64,000 bases of DNA. Source: Rhodospirillaceae bacterium. GTDB lineage: Bacteria > Pseudomonadota > Alphaproteobacteria > Rhodospirillales > Rhodospirillaceae. How positions within the stretch are numbered: position 1 is the first letter of the stretch; each line of letters opens with the position of its first letter. Both the position numbers and the translations under genes were made by a program. Below, piece after piece: positions 12,730-21,417 of this stretch. The notes beneath the pieces are model-generated. The model saw only the letters and a list, made by a program, of their open reading frames with translations. It was not told the DNA's origin and did no database searches. The stretch is from NCBI GenBank assembly GCA_004297485.1, contig SCTM01000314.1, forward strand, positions 1-64,000, given 5' to 3'.

Positions 12730-14127
12730 GTGAAGCCACTCAATTCGATTGTCATTGCCGGACGAGAGGTTCTGCCCATCATCGAGGGCGGGAAGGGCAT
12801 CAGCATCTCCAACGGTCAGAGTTCCGGCGCATGGGCCGCTGCTGGCGGGGTGGGTACCTTCTCCGGCGTCAACGCGGATTCATTCGATCCGGCGGGCGAG
12901 GCCATTCCCCAGCTTTATCACGGGCGCACCCGGCGCGACCGTCACGAGGAACTGTTGAAGTACGCCATCGACGGCGGCATCGCCCAGGCGCGGATCGCGC
13001 ACGAGGCCAGCAACGGCCGTGGCCGGCTGCATATGAACATCCTGTGGGAAATGGCGGGCGCGGAACGGGTGATGCGCGGCGTCTTGGATAAATGCGGCGA
13101 AATCATCCAGGGTGTGACCTGCGGCGCCGGCATGCCCTATCGCCTGTCGGAACTCGCCGCCGAATATAAGACCTATTATTACCCGATCATTTCCTCGGCG
13201 CGCGCGTTTCGCGCCCTGTGGAAGCGCGCCTATCACAAGTGCGCCGAGCTTCTGGGCGGCGTGGTCTATGAGGATCCGTGGCTGGCGGGCGGCCACAACG
13301 GCCTGTCGAATTCAGAAGATCCGCGTAAGGCCGAGGCACCCTACCCGCGCGTGGTCGCATTGCGGCAGGTCATGAATGAAGCCGGCCTTTCACAGACGCC
13401 GATCATCATGGCGGGTGGCGTATGGTGGCTGAGCGAATGGGAAGACTGGCTGGATAATCCGGAAGTGGGACCGATCGCGTTCCAGTTCGGCACGCGCCCA
13501 CTGCTGACTCGGGAAAGCCCCATATCACCGGGCTGGAAGAAACGCCTGCTGGAACTCCAGCCGGGTGACGTGCACCTCCATCGTTTCAGCCCGACAGGGT
13601 TTTATTCGTCAGCGGTTCACAATGCCTTCCTCGATGAACTGGAAGGACGCAGCGACCGGCAGATCGCGTTTTCCGCCGAGCCGTTGGGCGCCCACGACAC
13701 GTCCCTCGATCTGGGCGCACGCAAAAAGCCCGTCTATGTGACTGCCGCAGACAAGGCCCGCGCCGAAGCCTGGATCGCCCAGGGTTATACCGAGTCCATG
13801 AAGACACCGGACTCGACGCTGATCTACGTGACGCCGCCCAAGGCCGAAGAAATCCGCGAAGACCAAACTGCGTGCATGGGCTGTCTGTCGGCGTGCGCCT
13901 TTTCCAACTGGTCGCAGAACGAGGAAAATACGACGGGCCGGAAAGCCGACCCGCGCAGCTTCTGCATTCAGAAGACGCTGCAGAACATCGCCCACGAAGG
14001 CAACGTCGAAGGCGAACTCATGTTCGCCGGCCACAATGCCTATCGCTTTGCCGAGGACCCCTGGTATCGCGGCGGATTTGTTCCGACCGTCAAACAGCTG
14101 GTCGAGCGGATCACGACGGGGAAGTAA
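12730..14127 (+). CDS. nitronate monooxygenase / 2-nitropropane dioxygenase-like flavoprotein with C-terminal Cys cluster
   Basis: NMO-like TIM-barrel motifs (IIMAGGVWW, GPIAFQFGTRPLLT); C-terminal CMGCLSACAF...FC. Confidence 0.7.
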   Translation: MKPLNSIVIAGREVLPIIEGGKGISISNGQSSGAWAAAGGVGTFSGVNADSFDPAGEAIPQLYHGRTRRDRHEELLKYAIDGGIAQARIAHEASNGRGRLHMNILWEMAGAERVMRGVLDKCGEIIQGVTCGAGMPYRLSELAAEYKTYYYPIISSARAFRALWKRAYHKCAELLGGVVYEDPWLAGGHNGLSNSEDPRKAEAPYPRVVALRQVMNEAGLSQTPIIMAGGVWWLSEWEDWLDNPEVGPIAFQFGTRPLLTRESPISPGWKKRLLELQPGDVHLHRFSPTGFYSSAVHNAFLDELEGRSDRQIAFSAEPLGAHDTSLDLGARKKPVYVTAADKARAEAWIAQGYTESMKTPDSTLIYVTPPKAEEIREDQTACMGCLSACAFSNWSQNEENTTGRKADPRSFCIQKTLQNIAHEGNVEGELMFAGHNAYRFAEDPWYRGGFVPTVKQLVERITTGK

Positions 14128-14133
14128 ACACCG

Positions 14134-14258
14134 TCGTCATTCCCGGCCTTGTGCCGGGAATCCAGAGCGACCGGCTTTGCCGTGCGGATAGCTTAGATTT
14201 TATTGGCAGTTTAATGCGTTTCAACTGCTCTGGATCACCGGAACAAGTCCGGTGATGA
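14134..14258. repeat. composite intergenic palindromic element (two hairpins)
   Basis: TTCCCGGC-CTTGT-GCCGGGAA + CCAGAGC ... GCTCTGG + ATCACCGG-AACAAGT-CCGGTGAT. Confidence 0.85.
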
Positions 14259-14268
14259 CCATTGTGTT

Positions 14269-14808
14269 TTATCGCGTCAGAAATTTTTCCACGAAGGAAT
14301 CGATTTCTGCCGGCTTCAGGCCCTTGGCCCTGAGGTCGTCGCGGATCGCGCGGATATCCACATTGGCATAATTGTGGACGCTGGCGGCCTGGCTGGTCAT
14401 ATCGCCGACGATGCGAAAATCGTATTCGCGGGCCGCGCTTTTGAAGACTTCGTAATGAAGCGTCTGATCGATGTCGTTGTTCGGCGTGAAGGTCAACACG
14501 CATGGACGCAGGGCATAGAGATCCTGCGGCTGCACGTCGGCGGCGGCGGCAATGATCAGCTCGTCACCCACCTGGCAGGTGCGCGCAGCAGCGCCATTGA
14601 GAACGCAGCAGCGGGACCCGGCCGGTCCGAAGATCACATAGGTGGTGAGGCGGGCGCCGGAGTTCTTGTTCCAGATCTCGACGAATTCCGTCGGATAGAG
14701 TCCGGCGCGGTCGCAATGCTCGGGATCGAGCGTGATCGAGCCGTGGTAATGGAGATCGGCCCCGGTCACGCGCAGGCCGTGAAGTTTGGCGCGAATTACT
14801 CTTGGCAA
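14269..14808 (-). CDS. aspartate 1-decarboxylase-like protein (PanD family) with C-terminal extension
   Basis: [52 protein letters not shown]; 179 aa. Confidence 0.75.
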   Translation of the reverse strand: MPRVIRAKLHGLRVTGADLHYHGSITLDPEHCDRAGLYPTEFVEIWNKNSGARLTTYVIFGPAGSRCCVLNGAAARTCQVGDELIIAAAADVQPQDLYALRPCVLTFTPNNDIDQTLHYEVFKSAAREYDFRIVGDMTSQAASVHNYANVDIRAIRDDLRAKGLKPAEIDSFVEKFLTR

Positions 14809-14973
14809 GGCAGCACCTTAAAGATTGGCAGCGACGCCACACCCGTCCGGCGGCAAGGATTTGTTTGCGCTGCGATATCGAAGCGGGCGCCAACATAAGG
14901 TTTTTCCGGTCAAGGTAAAGCCCGCTGCTTTCACCATTTGGGCGGATTCAGACCGCGGCGTCATCAGCGTCCC

Positions 14974-15015
14974 TTGAAAGTCTTCTTGAAGGCCTCCTTG
15001 AAGGCCCCCCTTGAA
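14974..15015 (+). repeat. four phased TTGAA direct repeats upstream of mmcB
   Basis: TTGAA at 14974, 14986, 14998, 15011 (spacings 12, 12, 13). Confidence 0.7.
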
Positions 15016-15050
15016 GGTTGGACGCCCCATGCATAAGGTGGCGCCAAGGA

Positions 15051-15065
15051 GAACATTAGATGAAC
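15051..15065 (-). promoter_or_regulatory. candidate LexA (SOS) box GTTC-N7-GTTC, read on minus strand
   Basis: GAAC(15051-15054)-ATTAGAT-GAAC(15062-15065) across the ATG of the mmcB-like gene. Confidence 0.6.
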
Positions 15066-15632
15066 ACGGCTCGGGGCAATGGTCCGAACGGCGCGGCGGC
15101 GGCGGAAAGCGGCCGGGGCGGGATTTTCGAGGCGAGCGATTTGGAACATTTCGCGGCCAAACACGCTGTCGCCAGATCCGGCGATCGGTCCGGCGATCTC
15201 CGGCCTGCGCCAACCGCAGTCACCGCGGCGGTGACCCGCGGCGTATGCCGGTGGCTGGAGGACCAGGGCTTCGCCGCCTTGACCGAGTTCAAGCTGGCGA
15301 ACCGCCGACGTGCCGACGTGGTCGGCCTCAGCGCCGCCGGCACTTTTCTCATGGTCGAGGTCAAGAGCACGCCGGAGGATTTTCGCGGCGATGCCAAATG
15401 GCTCGAATACCTGCCCTACTGCGATGCGTTCGCCTTTGCCGTGCCGTCGCATTTTCCGTGGCAAATTCTTCCGGAGCGTTGCGGCGTGATCGTCGCCGAT
15501 CATCACTCCGCTTTGGTCGTCCGCACCGCGCCTCACCATCCGCTCGCCACCGCGCGGCGCAAGGCACTGACCTTGCGATTTGCCTTGGCGGCCGGACAAC
15601 GGCTGCGAAGCATCGTCGATCCGCGCCTCTAA
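15060..15632 (+). CDS. mmcB: MmcB-family DNA repair/nuclease-like protein
   Basis: TRGVCRWLEDQGFAALTEFKLANRRRADVVGL, FLMVEVKST..DFRGDAKWLEYLPYCDAFAFAVP (PD-(D/E)XK-like). Confidence 0.8.
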   Translation: MNTARGNGPNGAAAAESGRGGIFEASDLEHFAAKHAVARSGDRSGDLRPAPTAVTAAVTRGVCRWLEDQGFAALTEFKLANRRRADVVGLSAAGTFLMVEVKSTPEDFRGDAKWLEYLPYCDAFAFAVPSHFPWQILPERCGVIVADHHSALVVRTAPHHPLATARRKALTLRFALAAGQRLRSIVDPRL

Positions 15633-15654
15633 CCGAGAGCAGTCGGAATCAGGG

Positions 15655-16029
15655 TCAGCCGCAGTACAGGCCGACGACGCGCCCGTAATTGTCGAGTTCG
15701 ACGTTGAGGCGGACAGGATCTTGCTCCGGACTCAAACGGGCGTGAGGCGGTATAATGCGATACGGCGCGGAAACACTTTCCTCGCGCACGAACGCTCCCG
15801 TTGCGGGCGGATCACCGCCGCGCGGCACAAATATCATGCCCAGCGCCGGTACCAGCACGTGACCGCGGCAAGGCTTGAGAAGTTCCGGCAGGACTGGTTG
15901 ACGAATAACGGGCGGTGGTGGCGGCATGCTTTCCAACGGCGTGTAAAGGTGCCTGCCTTTGATAGTTGTCCCACACCCTGCGATAAACACCGCAATGAGT
16001 GCCGCTAACATAAAGCGCGTCGCGTTCAT
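15655..16029 (-). CDS. small lipoprotein with I78-like C-terminal motif
   Basis: signal peptide with lipobox IAGC; APYRIIPPHARLSPEQDPVRLNVELDNYGRVVGLYCG; TGATG junction with hldE. Confidence 0.6.
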   Translation of the reverse strand: MNATRFMLAALIAVFIAGCGTTIKGRHLYTPLESMPPPPPVIRQPVLPELLKPCRGHVLVPALGMIFVPRGGDPPATGAFVREESVSAPYRIIPPHARLSPEQDPVRLNVELDNYGRVVGLYCG

Positions 16030-17522
16030 CACTTCCGCCCCGAGCCTTCCGTCTTCAACGCCGCAATGGTCGCGGTGGTGGAATGGGAGTCCACCAGATC
16101 TGCCAGCACGACACGCCCGCCGTATGATTCAACAAAGTCGCCGCCGACCACGGCGGCGCGGGCATAGTCGGCCCCCTTGACCAACACATCCGGCCGCAAC
16201 GCCTCGACCAAAGATTGCGGCGTATCTTCGTCAAACACAACCACTAGATCGACGGAGGTCATGGACGCCATCACCGTCGCCCGGGCGGCAGCGGTCTGAA
16301 CCGGGCGGCCTTCGCCCTTCAAACGCTTGACCGACGCATCGCTGTTGAGACCCACGATCAAGCGGTCGCAGGCTCCGCGCGCTTGGCGCAAGAGCGCCAC
16401 ATGACCGGGATGGAGAAGATCGAAGCAGCCGTTGGTAAAACCCACGCGCAGGGACTGGCGGCGCCAAGCCTCTGCCTTTGCGGCGGCGCTGTCCCGGTCG
16501 GCGATCTTTTGCTCGAATCCGGCGATGCCGGTATGCACGAGGGCCGCGGAAATTTCGGCGACGGTCGCAACCGCCGTACCACGACGACCGACAACGATTC
16601 CGGCGGCGACGTTCGCCAGACGCGCAGCATCCCGTAAGCGCGCGCCGCAGGCCAGCGCCATGGCAAGGGTGGCGACGACCGTATCCCCGGCGCCGGTGAC
16701 ATCGGCGACCTCGCGGCCTTCCACGGCCAGGTTTTCCGCCGCGTCTTCGACGAGAGTCATGCCTTTGTCGGCGCGGGTCACAAGGATCGCGGCGGCGCCC
16801 GTCGTCTGGCGCAAGCGCCGCGCCGCATTGATCAGTTCCTCGTCCGTAGCGACAGGCGATCCGGTGGCTTCCGCCAGCTCGGCGCGATTGGGCGTGATCA
16901 CCGTTGCGCCGGCATAGCGCGTGTAATCTGTCCCCTTGGGATCGACGATGACCGGTTTATGCGCCGCCCGCGCCGCGGCGATAATCGCGGCGGCCAGGTC
17001 TTTGCCGAAAACGCCTTTAGCGTAGTCCGACAGGATGACTGCGTCGCAAGTGGCCAGCGCCGCCAGGGCGGCCTGCCGGAGATCGGCGTCGTCTTCCGGC
17101 GCCAACGGCGCGCTGGTCTCGCGATCGGCGCGCAGCAGATGATGGCCGTCACTGGAAAAAAAGCGGCTTTTGACGGTGGTCTCGCGATTCTCGGAGACGC
17201 GGAGTGAAAAGTCGGTGCCGTGGAGTTCGGACAGCAGGCGTCGCACTTCGACACCGGCCTGATCCTCTCCCACGACAGAAACGAAGTACGGCAGGCCGCC
17301 GAGGGCGGCGAGATTGCGCACGACGTTCCCCGCACCGCCCAACGCCAGGGATTCGCGCGTGACTCGCACCACGGGCACGGGCGCTTCCGGGGAGATCCGC
17401 TTCACATCGCCATAGATAAATTGGTCGACCATGACATCGCCGACACAGAGCACGCGCCGCCCGGCGAAACCGGAGAGAAGCGCCATCAGAGCGGCCGGAT
17501 CGAAGGCGGACGGGGTGCTCAT
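16029..17522 (-). CDS. hldE: bifunctional heptose-7-phosphate kinase / heptose-1-phosphate adenylyltransferase
   Basis: PfkB-type kinase domain (DVTGAGDTVVATLAMALA) plus nucleotidyltransferase (VGFTNGCFDLLHPGHVALL). Confidence 0.96.
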   Translation of the reverse strand: MSTPSAFDPAALMALLSGFAGRRVLCVGDVMVDQFIYGDVKRISPEAPVPVVRVTRESLALGGAGNVVRNLAALGGLPYFVSVVGEDQAGVEVRRLLSELHGTDFSLRVSENRETTVKSRFFSSDGHHLLRADRETSAPLAPEDDADLRQAALAALATCDAVILSDYAKGVFGKDLAAAIIAAARAAHKPVIVDPKGTDYTRYAGATVITPNRAELAEATGSPVATDEELINAARRLRQTTGAAAILVTRADKGMTLVEDAAENLAVEGREVADVTGAGDTVVATLAMALACGARLRDAARLANVAAGIVVGRRGTAVATVAEISAALVHTGIAGFEQKIADRDSAAAKAEAWRRQSLRVGFTNGCFDLLHPGHVALLRQARGACDRLIVGLNSDASVKRLKGEGRPVQTAAARATVMASMTSVDLVVVFDEDTPQSLVEALRPDVLVKGADYARAAVVGGDFVESYGGRVVLADLVDSHSTTATIAALKTEGSGRK

Positions 17523-17573
17523 AAAACCGTGGTCGATGCGAAGAGGTTCAAATGTGTTTTCAAGGACAGGAGA

Positions 17574-18512
17574 CTATGCCGCCATCTGTTGGCGGAAGTA
17601 GGCGATGGTTTGTTTCAATCCCTCCTCAAGAGGAACCGAGGGTTCCCATCCCAGGACCTGGCGCGCCTGACTGATATCCGGTTTGCGGCGGGTGGGATCG
17701 TCTTGGGGCAACGGCTTGTTCACCAGCTGCGAGCGCGAGCCGGTCATGGCGATAATCTTCTCCGCCAACTCGCGGATCGTGCTTTCGACGGGATTGCCCA
17801 AGTTGATCGGCCCGGTGACCGTGTCCGGAGATTCCATGAGACGGATAAGCCCGCCGACGAGATCGTCGACAAAACAGAACGAACGGGTCTGTTGGCCGTC
17901 GCCATAGATCGTGATGGGTTCGCCCTTGAGGGCCTGAACGATGAAGTTGGACACCACCCGGCCGTCGTTGGGCAGCATACGCGGGCCGTAGGTATTGAAA
18001 ATGCGCGCCACGCGAATGCGCAGGGCATGTTGGCGGTAATAGTCGAAGAACAGGGTTTCGGCGCAGCGCTTGCCCTCATCATAACAGGCCCGGGGACCAA
18101 TGGGATTCACGTTGCCCCAATAGCTCTCGACCTGTGGGTGAATCGCCGGGTCGCCATAAACTTCGCTGGTCGACGCCTGAAGGATCTTCGCCTTGGTCCG
18201 CTTGGCCAGCCCGAGCATATTGATCGCGCCATGAACGCTGGTCTTAGTAGTCTGGACCGGATCGAACTGGTAATGAACGGGCGACGCGGGGCAGGCGAGG
18301 TTGTATATTTCGTCTGTTTCAATATAAAGGGGAAACGTGACGTCGTGACGTATCAATTCGAAGTTTGGGCGGCTGAACAAAGACTCGACGTTGGCACGGC
18401 GTCCGGTAAAGAAATTGTCGATACACAACACTTCATGACCGGCCGCGACCAGGCGCTCGCACAAGTGCGAGCCGATGAACCCGGCTCCCCCGGTGATGAG
18501 AACGCGTTTCAT
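17574..18512 (-). CDS. NAD-dependent nucleotide-sugar epimerase, UDP-glucuronate decarboxylase-like
   Basis: [57 protein letters not shown]. Confidence 0.9.
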   Translation of the reverse strand: MKRVLITGGAGFIGSHLCERLVAAGHEVLCIDNFFTGRRANVESLFSRPNFELIRHDVTFPLYIETDEIYNLACPASPVHYQFDPVQTTKTSVHGAINMLGLAKRTKAKILQASTSEVYGDPAIHPQVESYWGNVNPIGPRACYDEGKRCAETLFFDYYRQHALRIRVARIFNTYGPRMLPNDGRVVSNFIVQALKGEPITIYGDGQQTRSFCFVDDLVGGLIRLMESPDTVTGPINLGNPVESTIRELAEKIIAMTGSRSQLVNKPLPQDDPTRRKPDISQARQVLGWEPSVPLEEGLKQTIAYFRQQMAA

Positions 18513-18826
18513 GGAATTCCCCTTTTCACGGTCGCGCATCAGCCCGCGCGGACATGACATCGATACTAATTGTTAATCTTTTCCAAATGGTTACGATGCT
18601 AGAGTTGTCATCAGAGCGGGGTCAGATCGACGCGACTCCTTCCGGGGGCGGATGGCAGCACGTCATGGCCAGCGATTTGCGGCCGTGGATCCGTCACCGT
18701 CGCCCCCACCAGGCATGCGATTCGAGGATGACGGGTACGGATTTGAAGAATGTACCGTTTTTTGCAGCCCGCACGCGGCCTGAGCGCTACGCGCGCCGCA
18801 GCAACCGGTATTAGGACGCGGGCGGC

Positions 18827-20029
18827 ATGAACCAAGGCGCGAAAGGATATCAGGAAACCCTGCTGGTCGACACGCTCGACCGCATGCGCCGCAACCCTGA
18901 AGGCCGCAAGGTCTTGCAGCTGCGCCTGTCGCAAATGCTGCCTCACAACCGCACCCCTGTGCGCCTGAAGATTCTCACCCGGATGTTCCGGTCCCTGGAA
19001 AGCGGCCGTCAGATCCAGATTTTTTCCATGACCAACGGCGATCTGGTCATCATCATCAACAGCGGCGCGCAGCGGGACGTGCAAAACATCGTCCACCGCA
19101 TTCGCACGCTTTTCGAGTCCGATCCCATCACCATGGCTGACGCCGGCGGCGAGCAGGACCGGTTCGCGTTATGGTTCGATCTTTCCCTCGATGCGGCGAT
19201 GGCGATGCACGCCGCCCAGGAATTGCGCACCGAGGCACAGAGCGCCGTGCCGCGCCAGATGGGAATGGTTCTTCCGCCGCTCACGCCGCAGCTGCTTGAC
19301 GAGGTACAAAAGAAGCTGGCCTTTGCCAATGTCGTGCCGTTTGTCCGCGATCAACCGGTCCTGCGGGTCAATGCGGCAACCCATGAAGCGGCGATCGAGT
19401 TCTATGAATTCTTTCTGTCGGTGCAGGATTTGCAGCGCTCGGCCGCGCCAACCATCAATCTGCTCGGCGACCGCTGGCTGTTTCAGGATCTCAGCCGCAC
19501 CATGGATCAGCGCATGCTGGAAACGGTTGTGCGCGCGCCCCATGCTCGGGAAGCCCCGGCACTGAGCCTCAATCTCAATCTCGAAAGCGTCATCACCTCG
19601 TCGTTCGCCACATTTCTCGACCGGATCGAAAAAGGACACAAGGTGATCGTCGAGGTACAGGCCGTGGACGTCTTCACCAATCTGTCGCTCTATCTCGACG
19701 TTCAGGGCGCGCTGCGCGGCGCCGGCCACGCCATCCTCATCGACGGATTGACGATCGGGACCTTGCGGCTGATCGACGTGGCACAACTCAAACCGGATTA
19801 CGCGAAAGTTGCGTGGGCCCCGGAGTTGGGGGAAGCCAGTGGTCGCGGCGGTACCCAGGTACTCCACGAGCTGGTCGCGGCCGTCGGCGCGGGCAAGGTG
19901 ATCCTGTCACGCTGCGAGTCCGCAATCTCACTTGCGTTCGGACTGAAGACCGGCATTACGCTGTTCCAAGGCCGGTTCCTCGATTCGCTTAAATCCGGAC
20001 GGCGCAAACCTGCGCCGCGGCCGGTATAG
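18827..20029 (+). CDS. uncharacterised protein with degenerate EAL-like C-terminal domain (paralog 1)
   Basis: LSLNLNLESV...KVIVEVQAVDVF...LRGAGHAILIDGLTIGTLRLIDVAQLKPDYAKVAW...VILSRCESAISLAFGLKTGITLFQGRFLDSL. Confidence 0.7.
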   Translation: MNQGAKGYQETLLVDTLDRMRRNPEGRKVLQLRLSQMLPHNRTPVRLKILTRMFRSLESGRQIQIFSMTNGDLVIIINSGAQRDVQNIVHRIRTLFESDPITMADAGGEQDRFALWFDLSLDAAMAMHAAQELRTEAQSAVPRQMGMVLPPLTPQLLDEVQKKLAFANVVPFVRDQPVLRVNAATHEAAIEFYEFFLSVQDLQRSAAPTINLLGDRWLFQDLSRTMDQRMLETVVRAPHAREAPALSLNLNLESVITSSFATFLDRIEKGHKVIVEVQAVDVFTNLSLYLDVQGALRGAGHAILIDGLTIGTLRLIDVAQLKPDYAKVAWAPELGEASGRGGTQVLHELVAAVGAGKVILSRCESAISLAFGLKTGITLFQGRFLDSLKSGRRKPAPRPV

Positions 20030-20037
20030 GTTAGGTA

Positions 20038-21291
20038 GTGGCAATGGCCGAAGCACCCGCCGCATCCACCGCCAACCCGCTGGGTAATACCCATGAAGCG
20101 CGGCTGCTGGAGGACATGAAGCAGCTTGACGTGGGAATGCGCAACAAAGGCGCGATCCGCCTGCATCTTTCACGCCTGTTGCCGGAAACCCGCACGGTCC
20201 AGAATCTACGCAGCGCCGAGGTTGCCTTTGAGGATTTGACCAAGACCCGGGCGGCTTGGCTTTACCGCCTGCGCAACAGCGACCTCATGGTGATCTTCGA
20301 GCGTGACCAAACCGATCTCGCCGAACGCGCGGTGCTCAAGCTCCTGAAGCTGTGGGAGCGCGATCCCCTGATGCAGAAATTCAAGACCGATGCGCGCAAG
20401 AACCGCCTGACGAGCTGGTTCGATCTGGAAACGGACTACGACAAGCTGTTGGCCTTCGCCCATCGCCAGGCGGCTTCATCCGACACGGCCCGGTCGAAAA
20501 GTCTGCAGCAGCTCATCGTCGAGCGCGAGCATCGCGTGACTGATCCGGAGCGCGGTCAGCCGTTGACGCCGCTTGAACTGTCTAAAGTAGAAGACTCGCT
20601 CGTGCGCGTGGATCTGTCGAGCTTCACCCGCCGGCAGGCCGTGTGTGCTTTCGTCGAGGACGGCAAGGCCGAACTGGTGTTTACCGAGTTGTTCGTATCG
20701 ATCGCCGATCTGCGTGAAACGCTGATGCCGCGAACCGATATGACCGCCAATCCATGGCTGTTCCAGCGCCTGACCCAGACCCTGGATCGACGCGTGATGG
20801 CACAGATCGCCCGGCGCGAGGACAAGACGTTGCTGCGCGAGGCCTTCAGCATCAACCTCAACGTCCAGACTCTGCTGTCGGAGGAGTTCATCGCCTTCGA
20901 CGAGGATTTTGCGCCGACCAACAACGATGTGATTCTCGAGATGCGTCTGGAGGATATTTTCTCCGACCCGGAGAGCTTCACCTTCGCCCGCGATTTTGTC
21001 ATCGAACGCGGATACCGTTTGTGTGTCGACGGCCTGACCCTGCAGACCTTTCGTTATGCGGATCCGGATCGCCTGGGTGTCCACTACATGAAGCTGATGT
21101 GGACCCGCGATCTGGCCGGATGGATCGGCACTACGGTCGGCCAGGAAATGAAAGCCATGATTCGCGAGCGCAAACGCGGACGCACAATCCTGGCGCGGTG
21201 TGATTCCGAGGCCGCGATTCAAGTGGGGCGGCAACTCGGCATCACACTGTTCCAGGGCCGCTACATCGATAGTCTGGTTCGCGGACGCTAG
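20038..21291 (+). CDS. uncharacterised protein with degenerate EAL-like C-terminal domain (paralog 2)
   Basis: FSINLNVQTLL...DVILEMRLEDIF...GYRLCVDGLTLQTFRY...YMKLMW...TILARCDSEAAIQVGRQLGITLFQGRYIDSL; aligns with paralog 1 along its length; GTG 20038 or ATG 20044. Confidence 0.7.
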   Translation: MAMAEAPAASTANPLGNTHEARLLEDMKQLDVGMRNKGAIRLHLSRLLPETRTVQNLRSAEVAFEDLTKTRAAWLYRLRNSDLMVIFERDQTDLAERAVLKLLKLWERDPLMQKFKTDARKNRLTSWFDLETDYDKLLAFAHRQAASSDTARSKSLQQLIVEREHRVTDPERGQPLTPLELSKVEDSLVRVDLSSFTRRQAVCAFVEDGKAELVFTELFVSIADLRETLMPRTDMTANPWLFQRLTQTLDRRVMAQIARREDKTLLREAFSINLNVQTLLSEEFIAFDEDFAPTNNDVILEMRLEDIFSDPESFTFARDFVIERGYRLCVDGLTLQTFRYADPDRLGVHYMKLMWTRDLAGWIGTTVGQEMKAMIRERKRGRTILARCDSEAAIQVGRQLGITLFQGRYIDSLVRGR

Positions 21292-21417
21292 ACGAGGGGC
21301 GGCCGGATGCCGCAACCAAGGCCGTCGTGCCGGCGGACAGCCGACGCCGCCACAGAAGTGACTTAGTTCGCAACCAATATCACGCCTGCATCGTTGAAAC
21401 TCTATCGGAGCTTCTCC

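Noticed and set aside
14974-15015. TTGAA repeats as a CRISPR array
   Set aside because: Repeat units are 5-7 nt with 7-8-nt spacers; far too short for CRISPR and no cas genes present.
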